Below are positions 9,501-17,975 of a DNA stretch of 64,000 nucleotides, piece by piece. Made by a program: the position numbers and the translations under genes. The notes under the pieces were generated by a model. It was not told where the DNA came from. It worked only from the letters and a program-made list of their open reading frames with translations, and did not search any database. Numbering within the stretch: the first letter of the stretch is position 1; the number at the start of each line of letters is the position of its first letter. Source of the stretch: Blautia caecimuris (GTDB lineage: Bacteria; Bacillota; Clostridia; Lachnospirales; Lachnospiraceae); NCBI RefSeq assembly GCF_024622975.1, contig NZ_JANJZT010000011.1, positions 37,129-101,128 of the forward strand, given 5' to 3'.

Positions 9501-10439
9501 TTGATATCAAAGACAATGCGCGCAATTTTACATGCGCTATCATACGGTAATGTTGAAGTGGAGGCAGCCAGACGTCTGGCGGATCTCAAAAAACTGGATG
9601 CAATGAGGATTTTTGTAAAAAAACTGGATACAAAGGTGTATAACGGAGAATATGAGGTTCCCGTGCGCGTTTATTTTCCGTCAGAGGATGTTATGACAAT
9701 GGACACAGCAGAGAGACGTTCCTGTCCGATCCTGTTGTTTTTTCATGGCGGAGGCTGGGTGACGGACAGCGTGGAAAATTACGACCGGGTATGTTCCCGA
9801 ATGGCTCAGGATACAGAGCATATTGTGGTTTCAGTAGAATACAGGCTGGCTCCGGAATATCGTTTCCCGACAGGGCTGGAGGACTGCTATGCTGCGGCCA
9901 GAGAACTGTATACAGACCATGACCTGAATATAGATCCGGATAAAATTACGATCATGGGAGACAGCGCAGGAGGAAATCTGGCAGCAGCGGTGTGCCTGAT
10001 GGCAAGGGACAGAGGAGAATTTATGCCAAAAAGGCAGATTCTTATTTATCCGGCTCTGGGCAACTGCTATACAGAGCAGTCTCCCTATGAGTCGGTTCAC
10101 AGGAACGGAACAGACTATCTGCTGACCTCTGAGAGAATGGAAAATTATCTGAAGCTTTATGAGAGCAGCCCGCAGGATCGGGAGAATCCCTATTTTTCAC
10201 CGCTAATGGAAAAGGATTTATCTGATATGCCGGATACTCTGATACTGACAGCAGAGTTTGATCCGTTAAGAGATGAAGGAGAAGAATACGGAAACAGACT
10301 GGAACAGGCAGGAAATTATGTGGAGGTACACAGAATTTCCAATGCGCTCCATGGATATTTTGCACTGGGGATCCGGTTTTTTCATGTGCAGGAAAGCTTT
10401 CGGCATATGAATGAGTTTTTGAAAAAAAGAGAGGTCTGA
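9501..10439 (+). CDS. Alpha/beta hydrolase, hormone-sensitive-lipase type esterase
   Basis: This is a carboxylesterase-like hydrolase. The oxyanion motif HGGGW is at about residue 81 and the nucleophile elbow GDSAGG at about residue 153; the presumed catalytic Asp is in AEFDPLRDEG and His in NALHGYF near the C terminus. All are in the order seen in the HSL (family IV) esterases. There is no signal peptide, so it is probably cytoplasmic. The start is TTG at 9501 with AGAGAGGA seven bases upstream. A separate promoter precedes the next gene, but the two lie together and may act on the same ester or acyl substrate. Confidence 0.88.
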   Translation: MISKTMRAILHALSYGNVEVEAARRLADLKKLDAMRIFVKKLDTKVYNGEYEVPVRVYFPSEDVMTMDTAERRSCPILLFFHGGGWVTDSVENYDRVCSRMAQDTEHIVVSVEYRLAPEYRFPTGLEDCYAAARELYTDHDLNIDPDKITIMGDSAGGNLAAAVCLMARDRGEFMPKRQILIYPALGNCYTEQSPYESVHRNGTDYLLTSERMENYLKLYESSPQDRENPYFSPLMEKDLSDMPDTLILTAEFDPLRDEGEEYGNRLEQAGNYVEVHRISNALHGYFALGIRFFHVQESFRHMNEFLKKREV

Positions 10440-10525
10440 TTCTTGCCCATTTCCATAAAAAGATTGTTTTATATTTTAACAGAAAAATTTGTGGATAGTG
10501 GGGAAAAGTCTGCTCAAATCCTTTC

Positions 10526-10554
10526 TTGCCTGTTCATTAAGACTATGATATATT
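10526..10554 (+). promoter_or_regulatory. Promoter of the acyltransferase-like gene
   Basis: TTGCCT (10526-10531) and TATATT (10549-10554) are spaced by 17 bases, 30 bases before the GTG start. Confidence 0.55.
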
Positions 10555-10584
10555 TGAACTATTATAGGAGAGAAGGCGGAAAAC

Positions 10585-12396
10585 GTGAAATCAGGATATT
10601 CAAACTGGCGGAAACTGGATAATGCGGCGCTGGCATTTCCGCCCGCAACGGATAAGAATGATACCAGAGTTTTCCGGATGTACTGTGAGCTGAAAGAGAC
10701 AGTAGATCCGGAAATACTGCAGACAGCCCTGGATCATACAATGGAAAAATATCCCCTTTTTCAAGTGGTTTTGAGAAAGGGGTTATTCTGGTTCTATCTG
10801 GAAAGAAGAGATATCAGAGCTGTTGCAAAGAAGGAAGTAAAACCTCCGTGCAGCAGGCTTTATATTCCGGATAAGAAAGCTCTTTTGTTTGAGGTTTCCT
10901 ATTATGAAAACCGTATTAATTTTGAAGTATATCATGCACTTACCGACGGTACGGGAGCCAGGAATTTTCTTCAGGAGCTGGTGCAGAATTATCTGAAACT
11001 GCAGCATCCGGAGACTCGGTTTCCGGAAACGGAGACACGGCAGAGGGCAACGTTCCGGGATCATGAGGAGGACAGCTTTTCCCAGTATTATTCCTCGGAA
11101 ACTCCGAAAAACAAAGAAAAAAATCCTCGCGCAGTGAGGCTGAAGGGAGAAATGCTGGGACATGACGATATGCAGATTCTGGAGATTTCCATTCCCGTAA
11201 AGGAAATTCTGGATAAGGCGCGCTCCTACGGCGCTTCCATTACAGCATATCTGTCGGCAATTTTTATCTGTTCCATTCATGAGGAGATTCCCAGAAACCG
11301 TCAGAAGCGTCCTGTTACCCTGATGGTTCCGGTAAACCTGAGAAACTTTTTTCCTTCGGAATCCATGGCAAATTTTTTCGGGTGGATCGAGGTGGGCTAT
11401 ACATTTACAGAGACGACCACCTTTCAGGATGTGCTGGAGGATGTAAAAAAGCAATTTGAGACAGAGCTTGTAAAAGAAAAGATTGCCATGCACATGAACG
11501 GCTATGTACGTCTGGAAAAGAATCCGGTGATCCGGGCCGTACCCCTTGAAGTAAAAAAGTATTTTCTCATGGTAGGCGCGGCTCTGGGAAGCAGGAGAAT
11601 CACAACCGTATATTCCAATATAGGAGTGGTGCGGTTTCCGGAGGAATATGAACAATATATTGAACGCTTTGGATTTTTTACCTGTACAGAGGCGCTGCAG
11701 CTTTGCTCCTGTTCCTACGGGGACGAGCTTCTTCTGGGATTTACCTCAAAAATACCCGGGGAAAGCATTCAGAGAAATTTTCTTGAATATCTGAAAAAAG
11801 ATGAAATTTCATTTACAGAGGAGCGAAATGATTTTCCCGGATGTGGGGAAGAGCAGAAAAAAGAGGGCAGAAAAGCATATCAGACCTTTACGTTTCTTTG
11901 TCTGGCAGCGGCGGTGCTGTGCGGAATGATCAATTATATGACTGCGCAGACTCTGAACTGGTTCTGGTTTGCGGCAGCAGGAAGCTTTTGCGCGTGGCTA
12001 GTAGTTTCTGTGGGATATACCAAGCGGAGAAACATACTGAAAAATGAAATGTGGCAGCTTTTGATCATAACGGCTATTGCTGTTTTGTGGGATGTATTTA
12101 CAGGCTGGCACAGATGGTCGGTGGACTTTGTACTTCCCTTTGGGGCAATGGCTGTGCTTGGTTCCATTCCTGTAATTGCCAAGGTAAATCATCTGGAGCC
12201 GGAGGAATATCTTTTTTATCTTGTGCAGGCGGGAATTGCGGGATGTATTCCCATTATCCTGGTGTGGGCCGGAATCGTAAGGTTTACGTATCCTTCTGTG
12301 ATCTGTGCGGGAATCAGCTTTCTGGTGCTGGCAGGACTTTTTATTTTTCAGAAGAAGAATACAGTGGGTGAGTTCCACAAAAAGCTAAGAATGTAG
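10585..12396 (+). CDS. Condensation-fold acyltransferase-like protein with C-terminal membrane domain (DUF6320-like)
   Basis: The N-terminal roughly 430 residues resemble CoA-dependent acyltransferases and condensation domains: the catalytic-type motif HxxxDG is present as HALTDG at about residue 117, with a later VPVNLRNFFPS segment typical of alcohol acetyltransferase-like proteins. From about residue 435 six hydrophobic segments make a membrane domain like DUF6320. The start is GTG at 10585 with GGAGAGAAGG upstream. The esterase just before it suggests a pair that adds and removes an acyl group on a lipid, alcohol or peptide, but neither donor nor acceptor can be named. The family assignment is fairly firm and the function unknown. 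Confidence 0.75.
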   Translation: MKSGYSNWRKLDNAALAFPPATDKNDTRVFRMYCELKETVDPEILQTALDHTMEKYPLFQVVLRKGLFWFYLERRDIRAVAKKEVKPPCSRLYIPDKKALLFEVSYYENRINFEVYHALTDGTGARNFLQELVQNYLKLQHPETRFPETETRQRATFRDHEEDSFSQYYSSETPKNKEKNPRAVRLKGEMLGHDDMQILEISIPVKEILDKARSYGASITAYLSAIFICSIHEEIPRNRQKRPVTLMVPVNLRNFFPSESMANFFGWIEVGYTFTETTTFQDVLEDVKKQFETELVKEKIAMHMNGYVRLEKNPVIRAVPLEVKKYFLMVGAALGSRRITTVYSNIGVVRFPEEYEQYIERFGFFTCTEALQLCSCSYGDELLLGFTSKIPGESIQRNFLEYLKKDEISFTEERNDFPGCGEEQKKEGRKAYQTFTFLCLAAAVLCGMINYMTAQTLNWFWFAAAGSFCAWLVVSVGYTKRRNILKNEMWQLLIITAIAVLWDVFTGWHRWSVDFVLPFGAMAVLGSIPVIAKVNHLEPEEYLFYLVQAGIAGCIPIILVWAGIVRFTYPSVICAGISFLVLAGLFIFQKKNTVGEFHKKLRM

Positions 12397-12412
12397 ATTT
12401 ATTCAAAAATAT

Positions 12413-12483
12413 AAAAGGCTGCTGTAAGCTTTGAAATTGCCGGGAATAAAAACCCGGCGGTGAGAGGCTTCAGCAGTCTTTTT
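12413..12483 (+). terminator. Branched rho-independent terminator
   Basis: The outer stem (AAAAGGCTGCTG with CAGCAGTCTTTT) encloses a GCCGGG/CCCGGC hairpin and ends in a T run. It follows the acyltransferase-like gene. Confidence 0.7.
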
Positions 12484-12587
12484 CTGTTCGGAAACGGCCT
12501 CTCTGTTGTTCTGGTTCAGGTATACGATTTTCTGTCATTTAGTACATGATTTTTGTCTCTTGTGTATACTGTATTTACAACTTCAGG

Positions 12588-12593
12588 TATAAT
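12588..12593 (+). promoter_or_regulatory. -10 element before the LytTR two-component operon, with no good -35
   Basis: TATAAT at 12588-12593 lies 36 bases before the regulator start. The nearest -35-like hexamer, TTGTGT at 12560-12565, is 22 bases away. A weak -35 fits an activator-dependent promoter, possibly autoregulated by the LytTR protein, but no binding repeats were identified with confidence. Confidence 0.35.
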
Positions 12594-12628
12594 GATTATA
12601 GTAAAAACAACAGGAGAGAGTGGCAGGA

Positions 12629-13342
12629 ATGTACAGAATTGCAGTTTGTGATGATGATAAAAATATTCGTGAGCAGGTCAGAAAAATGATTCTGGAATGG
12701 AAGTCTCAGGTGGAGGTAAGGGTGTTTTCTTCCGGGAGGGAGCTGATGGAAAATTACCAGCCTTACGACGCGGTTTTTCTTGATATTGACATGCAGGGAA
12801 TGAATGGCATAGAAACAGGAAAGGCTATCCGGTCTGTAGATACTGATGTAAAAATTGTTTATCTGACAGCTTACCGGGATTATGTGGCAGGAGCTTTTGG
12901 AGTTCATGCATTTCAGTATCTGCTGAAGCCTGTGAACAGACAGGAGATTATAAATGTTCTGGAAGAGATATTCCGGTATATGGAAGCCTCGGATAAAAAG
13001 ATCATCCTTGATTTTCGCACAGTGGATGGAATTGTCTGCCTTCCTGTAGAGTCCATTTATTTTTTTGAGTATGAGAACAGAAGGATACGGATTGTGACAG
13101 ATGAAGATGAATATTATATGGTGGAGCGCATTGGAAATGTGGCAAAACGTATGGAGGATTTTGGCTTTTCCATGCCTCATCAGAGCTTTTCCGTAAATAT
13201 GCTTCATGTGAAAAATGTAAAAGGACAGCACATTTATCTGGACAATGGAATGGAAATTCCTCTTTCCCAGAAAAAACAGAAAACATGGAAACAGGAGCTG
13301 ACTGTCTGGCTGTCGGCACGGCTGGAGCACCGGAGAGGATGA
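12629..13342 (+). CDS. LytTR family response regulator
   Basis: The N-terminal receiver domain begins MYRIAVCDDDKNIREQV with the acidic pocket, the phospho-acceptor Asp in AVFLDIDMQGMNG, and a Lys in the YLLKPVN segment. The C-terminal part (from about residue 130) is a LytTR DNA-binding domain with FEYENRRIRI and the MPHQSFSVNMLHV segment. I prefer ATG 12629 because the conserved domain starts there; a GTG at 12620 would add three residues and is closer to the AGGAG at 12612. It overlaps the histidine kinase gene by four bases (ATGA), so the pair forms one signalling unit. Confidence 0.93.
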   Translation: MYRIAVCDDDKNIREQVRKMILEWKSQVEVRVFSSGRELMENYQPYDAVFLDIDMQGMNGIETGKAIRSVDTDVKIVYLTAYRDYVAGAFGVHAFQYLLKPVNRQEIINVLEEIFRYMEASDKKIILDFRTVDGIVCLPVESIYFFEYENRRIRIVTDEDEYYMVERIGNVAKRMEDFGFSMPHQSFSVNMLHVKNVKGQHIYLDNGMEIPLSQKKQKTWKQELTVWLSARLEHRRG

Positions 13343-14607
13343 TGGAAATGAATTATGTATTATATTGCTTTTTTCAGATCATTGAACTGGTTATCCATAC
13401 AGGAAGCTTTATCTGGTTTCTGTATTCCATGCCAAGAGAGGTGGAGTCGAAACCATGGGTAAGATACTGTGTCTGGGGGATTTTTGTTGTACTGACCTTT
13501 TTGATTCCGACATTATGGTGGAATGATATTATTACAATGTCCGTGCTTACAGTATATTACATTGCAGTCTGCTGGTTTCTCTATCACAGAAGCAGAACCT
13601 GGATTTTGTATTCTCTGATCTACGGAATGGCAAATTATGGCGCTCAGGTGATAGGTATTTATTTTACCGTATATATCAGTAAAAAGTTTGGTTTTTACCA
13701 GGATATACTCTCCTATTATACACTTGTGCTGGCAAAAATGATCTGTATGTTTTCCGTGACTTATCTTATGAGGCGGATTGTCAGAAAACGCCTGGTAAAG
13801 GAACAGAGAGAACTGCATATCAGAGGAATGGTTCTTGTGCCGCTGTTTAGTATGGTTCTTATATATCTGTACTGCATTTCCGGGGAAAGCTTTTTTCTGG
13901 AGCATGGATTCTGGGGTGTGATCCTCTGTATGATCCTTTTGCTGGTTATTAATATTTACTGTCTGTATGTATGGTATGATCTGGCAGAAAACAGGGAGCT
14001 GAAGCAGAAGGTAGAGCTGATGAAGCAGCAGAATGAGCTGACTCATCAGTACTATGAGGATATGGAAAATAATTATAATCGCTCCAGAAGAATCATACAT
14101 GATATCAGAAATCATCTGAATATGCTGGAACAGTCAGCAAAAACAGATGCGGCCGGTTATTTTGAGGACGTTCACGGAATGCTGAATTCTCTGGGACTGA
14201 AATTTTATTCAGATAACAGAATGTTGAACATGATTCTGAACGACAAATTAAAAAAGCTGGAACCGGGGCAGGCAGAATGTAATATGGGCGGTATCAGCCT
14301 GGATTTTCTGGCGGATATGGATGTGACAACCATTTTTGCAAACCTTCTGGATAATGCCATAGAGGCAGGCGAAAATAAAAAGAATTTCTGGATAAAAATA
14401 AGAGGGGAACAGATACAGGATTTTACAGTAGTAAAAATATGGAATCCCTATTCTGAAGTCTACGCCCCGGGACGCTCAGGAAAACAGGGGCATGAAGGAA
14501 TTGGCCTGGAAAATGTGCGCCATACAGTAGAAAAATATCACGGCGCGCTGAATATAGAGACAAAAGACGGGATTTTTTCCGTAACAGCAGTATTTCCGGG
14601 AGAATAA
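13339..14607 (+). CDS. Sensor histidine kinase, GHKL/AgrC type
   Basis: Six or seven hydrophobic helices fill roughly residues 1-215, then a coiled linker leads to the H-box IIHDIRNHLNML, the N-box FANLLDNAIEAG and the G-box GHEGIGLENV. This is the layout of AgrC/ComD-like peptide-sensing kinases of the HPK10 group. The start ATG at 13339 overlaps the regulator's TGA. There is no recognisable signal peptide gene beside it, so the ligand is unknown. The following CPBP protease gene starts only 11 bases downstream and is likely co-transcribed. Confidence 0.92.
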   Translation: MMEMNYVLYCFFQIIELVIHTGSFIWFLYSMPREVESKPWVRYCVWGIFVVLTFLIPTLWWNDIITMSVLTVYYIAVCWFLYHRSRTWILYSLIYGMANYGAQVIGIYFTVYISKKFGFYQDILSYYTLVLAKMICMFSVTYLMRRIVRKRLVKEQRELHIRGMVLVPLFSMVLIYLYCISGESFFLEHGFWGVILCMILLLVINIYCLYVWYDLAENRELKQKVELMKQQNELTHQYYEDMENNYNRSRRIIHDIRNHLNMLEQSAKTDAAGYFEDVHGMLNSLGLKFYSDNRMLNMILNDKLKKLEPGQAECNMGGISLDFLADMDVTTIFANLLDNAIEAGENKKNFWIKIRGEQIQDFTVVKIWNPYSEVYAPGRSGKQGHEGIGLENVRHTVEKYHGALNIETKDGIFSVTAVFPGE

Positions 14608-14618
14608 GGAGGAGAATT

Positions 14619-15653
14619 ATGAAATTTACGCAGACAGAGAAAAAACAGCTTATGATCTATGTGATCATAGCATACGGAATCACCTATGTGCTGGGGCTTC
14701 TGATGTGGTATGGATACGGAAAGGGAATTGATCTCAGCGCTTTTCCTAATGCGCAGATGCTGTATCCGGCAGCAGGCGTTATGATGGCTTATTTAATCAC
14801 CAGGAAGGGAGATAAAAAGCTTCCCAAAGTTTTTTACATATTTTTTGTGGCGCTGACGGCAGCGATGGTTGTATGTACGGCAGCCTCTGTTCTGGCTCCT
14901 GTGAATATAGACATTATGGGTACACCGTTTTCTCAGTGGATGCTGATTCTGCAGTATGTCATGATAGGAGGAAGTATTGTTTTCTGGATCCTTCTTCTGG
15001 TATCCGGCAAAGAAAAGCGCAGAGCTTACGGACTGAACAGTAATCAGTGGAGTACTTCGGTTCTTATGATCCTGCTGTTTATTGGACTGTACCTTCTCAG
15101 ACTTGTAATTGCCAGCGCTCTTGGCGGCCAGCTTTCTGAATTTGGAAAAATAATGGCAAATCCAACCACCTGGATCATGTTTTTTACTGTTTTGCTAAAC
15201 TTTTTCCTGGCAGTAGTGGCGTTTTTCGGCGAGGAATACGGATGGAGATATTATCTTCAGCCCCTTCTTCAGAAGCGTTTCGGACTGAAAGGCGGCGTGA
15301 TCCTTCTGGGCTGTGTGTGGGCTGTATGGCATCTGCCAATTGACTTTTTCTATTATACCACTCCGGATATGGGACTGGCGGCTCTGGCAAGTCAGTTTAT
15401 TACCTGTATTACAATCGGACTTTTTATGGCATATGCATATATGAAAACACAGAATATCTGGGTTCCGGTGATCATCCATTTTCTGAATAACAATATGGCT
15501 GTAGTCTTTTCCGGAACATATTCTACGGAAGTGCTTCAGAACCAGCAGATCCACTGGGCGGATATACCGGCTGCTCTTGTACTGAATTTGCTGATCTTTG
15601 GATGGGTGATCTTTATGAAGCCGTTTAAGGAGAAAAAGAAGGAAAATATGTAA
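14619..15653 (+). CDS. CPBP family intramembrane glutamic protease
   Basis: This is a membrane protein of about eight helices with the CPBP/Rce1 motifs: EExxxR as EEYGWRYYL, the following WAVWHLP (His of motif 2), and HFLNNN (motif 3). Such proteases act in processing or immunity for bacteriocins and peptide pheromones, and in CAAX-like cleavage. The position directly behind a LytTR/AgrC-type pair, with AAGGAGG before its start, suggests a role in handling the peptide sensed by the kinase or in self-protection. That link is inference from context only. Confidence 0.88.
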   Translation: MKFTQTEKKQLMIYVIIAYGITYVLGLLMWYGYGKGIDLSAFPNAQMLYPAAGVMMAYLITRKGDKKLPKVFYIFFVALTAAMVVCTAASVLAPVNIDIMGTPFSQWMLILQYVMIGGSIVFWILLLVSGKEKRRAYGLNSNQWSTSVLMILLFIGLYLLRLVIASALGGQLSEFGKIMANPTTWIMFFTVLLNFFLAVVAFFGEEYGWRYYLQPLLQKRFGLKGGVILLGCVWAVWHLPIDFFYYTTPDMGLAALASQFITCITIGLFMAYAYMKTQNIWVPVIIHFLNNNMAVVFSGTYSTEVLQNQQIHWADIPAALVLNLLIFGWVIFMKPFKEKKKENM

Positions 15654-15667
15654 ATTCCAGGAAACAG

Positions 15668-15716
15668 GAAAATACAGGAGGGATGGATGATGATTCCAGC
15701 TTTCCTGTATTTTTTG
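15668..15716 (+). terminator. Terminator of the two-component/CPBP operon
   Basis: AAAATACAGGA pairs with TCCTGTATTTT around a loop of about 20 bases and is followed by more T. Confidence 0.65.
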
Positions 15717-15807
15717 TGGTGTTAAAGATTATGAATCATAACAGGAAAATGAATATATTGTTTGGGATAACATGTTTTTTAGAAAATTTATACATAAAAT
15801 TTCTCTG

Positions 15808-15861
15808 AAATTGTTTTATGTGGCAAAGACACTTGTTTTTTTCTAAACAATTTAGTATGAT
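15808..15861 (+). promoter_or_regulatory. lacI-type gene promoter with overlapping inverted repeats (candidate operator)
   Basis: A -35 TTGTTT (15833-15838) and a -10 TATGAT (15856-15861) are 17 bases apart. The -35 is the left half of a perfect inverted repeat TTGTTT-N6-AAACAA (15833-15850). The arm AAATTGTTT at 15808-15816 is also the exact inverse of AAACAATTT at 15845-15853. Such symmetry across the promoter fits autoregulation by the LacI-type protein encoded just downstream. Confidence 0.5.
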
Positions 15862-15882
15862 TAAGTGAAAGGAGGGATGAAA

Positions 15883-16896
15883 ATGGCATTAAGAGCGAAA
15901 GATATTGCAGAAATGCTTGGAGTTTCTACAGCGACAGTTTCACTTGTGTTAAATAATAAACCAGGGGTGGGTGATCAAAAGCGTCAGGAAATTATTGAAA
16001 AAATCAGAGAATTAGGATGTGATTATCTTCTTAAAGACATTCCTGTTACGAATGGAAATATTGGATTTGTAGTATATAAGACAATAGGAAAAATTGTGGA
16101 TGAATCTCCGTTTTTTAATTATATATTGGAGGGACTAAACAGTAGTCTCACTGACTATGGCTATAATCTGAGCTTTGTATATATGAATAGAAGTACTCCT
16201 CTTGAGGTACAGGAAATGCAATTACGATCTTCGGATTGTAAAGGATTTCTTATATTTGGAGTTGAGATGCAGCGAGAAGATCTTCAGGTATTTATTGATA
16301 CAGGACTTCCTTTTGTGGTATTGGATAATTCATTTCAGGACAGTGATGTAGATTCTGTTTCTATTAATAATTTTCAGGGAATCAGCAAAGCAATGCAATA
16401 TGCATATGATATGGGACATAGAGAAATCGGATATATACGATGCCGAGAGCGTATCACCAGTTTTTCAGAAAGATATCAGGCTTATAAAAATTGTATGAAA
16501 AAATTTGGCCTGAAGATAAAGGAAAGCTATATCTGGGATGTAAATTATTCGGAAAAGACTATTAGAGAAGAGGTAGGAAAATACCTTTCAGAAAATAATG
16601 AGAATCCCACTATATTTATTGCGGAAAACGATTTTATTGCATGTCATGCCATTCATGGAATGCAGGATAATGGTTACAGGGTACCAGAGGATATTTCTGT
16701 AATTGGATTTGACGACAGACCTGTATGTCAAATGATAGTTCCTTCTGTGACCACTGTAAATGTTCCTAAAAATGCATTTGGATCCGCAGCAGTTGAGCTT
16801 TTAATGGAAAAAATGCAGAATCCCAGAGATTATTCTATGAAAACTGAAATAGGCACAAAATTAATTATTAGAAAAAGTGTTAATCAATTGAAATAA
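15883..16896 (+). CDS. LacI family transcriptional regulator
   Basis: The N terminus MALRAKDIAEMLGVSTATVS is a classic LacI helix-turn-helix with the hinge region after it, followed by a periplasmic-binding-protein-like sensor domain (SVIGFDDRPVCQMIVPSVTT near the end). The start at 15883 is seven bases after GGAGGG and at the head of the conserved domain; upstream in-frame GTG 15865 and ATG 15877 are less likely. The gene is AT-richer than its neighbours. It sits just before, and in the same direction as, the sugar-alcohol operon, and is most likely its repressor, responding to the sugar or a phosphorylated intermediate. Confidence 0.93.
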   Translation: MALRAKDIAEMLGVSTATVSLVLNNKPGVGDQKRQEIIEKIRELGCDYLLKDIPVTNGNIGFVVYKTIGKIVDESPFFNYILEGLNSSLTDYGYNLSFVYMNRSTPLEVQEMQLRSSDCKGFLIFGVEMQREDLQVFIDTGLPFVVLDNSFQDSDVDSVSINNFQGISKAMQYAYDMGHREIGYIRCRERITSFSERYQAYKNCMKKFGLKIKESYIWDVNYSEKTIREEVGKYLSENNENPTIFIAENDFIACHAIHGMQDNGYRVPEDISVIGFDDRPVCQMIVPSVTTVNVPKNAFGSAAVELLMEKMQNPRDYSMKTEIGTKLIIRKSVNQLK

Positions 16897-16926
16897 ACTT
16901 AATTTTTCTAAATATATAATTGATAT

Positions 16927-16971
16927 AAAAACATTGATTTATGGAAAATACTATAGATCAGTGTTTTTTTT
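16927..16971 (+). terminator. Terminator after the LacI-type gene
   Basis: AAAACATTGAT pairs with ATCAGTGTTTT (one G-U) with a T run after it. It separates the regulator from the transketolase operon. Confidence 0.65.
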
Positions 16972-17056
16972 ATGTTGAAATACAGAAAAATAAGTCGAGG
17001 ATGATAAATATTTATCAAATATAACTAAAATAAAGTAAAAATAATTTAAAAAACTA

Positions 17057-17088
17057 TTGACATTTACACATGGGGGGGGGGGTAAAAT
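17057..17088 (+). promoter_or_regulatory. Promoter of the transketolase/kinase operon with an 11-G tract in the spacer
   Basis: A consensus -35 TTGACA (17057-17062) and a -10-like TAAAAT (17083-17088) are separated by 20 bases, of which the last 11 (17072-17082) are G. A loss of three G would give the ideal 17-base spacer. The tract is therefore well placed to switch promoter strength by slippage. The operon's first start codon is 54 bases further on, behind AGGAGG. Confidence 0.55.
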
Positions 17089-17141
17089 ACAAATAAATAA
17101 AAACTTAATAAAACTTAATATAATTTAGAGAGGAGGATATT

Positions 17142-17975
17142 ATGAATCAGTTATCTGCAATGGCCTATGAGCTTAGAGAAGATGTTATCGATATGATAGT
17201 GGAGGGAAAAGCCGGGCATATTGGCGGAGACATGAGCGTTATGGAGATTCTGACAGAAATTTATTTCGATCAGATGAATATCAGCCCTGAGAATATGAAT
17301 GATCCTGAAAGAGATAAGTTCGTTTTAAGTAAGGGACATTCTGTTGAAGCCTATTATGCAGTACTGGCAAGAAAAGGATTTTTTGATATTAAAGATGTAA
17401 TAGCGCAGTTTAGTAAATTTGGGACAAAATTTATCGGACATCCCAATAATAAACTTCCCGGCATTGAAATGAACTCCGGCTCTCTGGGACATGGACTTCC
17501 AGTAAGTGTAGGAATGGCACTTGCAGGGAAGATGGATAAATCAGGATATCGTGTTTATACGGTTATGGGAGACGGAGAGCTGGCGGAAGGGTCTGTATGG
17601 GAGGGCGCAATGGCAGCTTCTCATTATAAACTTGATAATCTCTGTGCTGTAGTAGACAGAAACCGTTTACAGATTTCCGGCAATACAGAAGATGTAATGG
17701 CACATGATGATCTTCATGAAAGATTCCGGGCATTTGGCTGGAATGTCATTGATGTTAAAGATGGAAACAGTATACCTCAGCTGAAAGCGGCTTTTGATGA
17801 AGCTAAAACAGTGAAAAATAAGCCTACGGTAGTAATAGCAAATACTGTAAAAGGAAAAGGCTCCGAAACTATGGAAAATAAAGCCAACTGGCATCATAAG
17901 GTTCCGTCACCGGAAGAGGTAATACAGATTAAAACTGATTTGAGAAAAAGAAGGGAGGCGCTGATCCATGGCTAA
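17142..17975 (+). CDS. Transketolase, N-terminal (thiamine diphosphate) subunit
   Basis: This is one half of a split transketolase, which moves two-carbon ketol units between sugar phosphates. The thiamine diphosphate/metal motif GDGELAEGSVWEGA...N is visible at about residues 145-175, preceded by SLGHGLPVSVGMAL and KGHSVEAYYA. At 277 residues it matches the N-terminal subunit of split enzymes. The stop overlaps the start of the C-terminal subunit gene by eight bases. Its place at the head of an operon with a kinase and a dehydrogenase suggests that it takes a pentulose or tetrulose phosphate made by these enzymes into central metabolism. Confidence 0.94.
   Translation: MNQLSAMAYELREDVIDMIVEGKAGHIGGDMSVMEILTEIYFDQMNISPENMNDPERDKFVLSKGHSVEAYYAVLARKGFFDIKDVIAQFSKFGTKFIGHPNNKLPGIEMNSGSLGHGLPVSVGMALAGKMDKSGYRVYTVMGDGELAEGSVWEGAMAASHYKLDNLCAVVDRNRLQISGNTEDVMAHDDLHERFRAFGWNVIDVKDGNSIPQLKAAFDEAKTVKNKPTVVIANTVKGKGSETMENKANWHHKVPSPEEVIQIKTDLRKRREALIHG

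Noticed and set aside
17119..17124. TATAAT as the -10 of the transketolase operon
   Set aside because: It lies only seven bases before the AGGAGG ribosome site and has no -35 at a proper distance; the TTGACA/TAAAAT pair upstream fits better.
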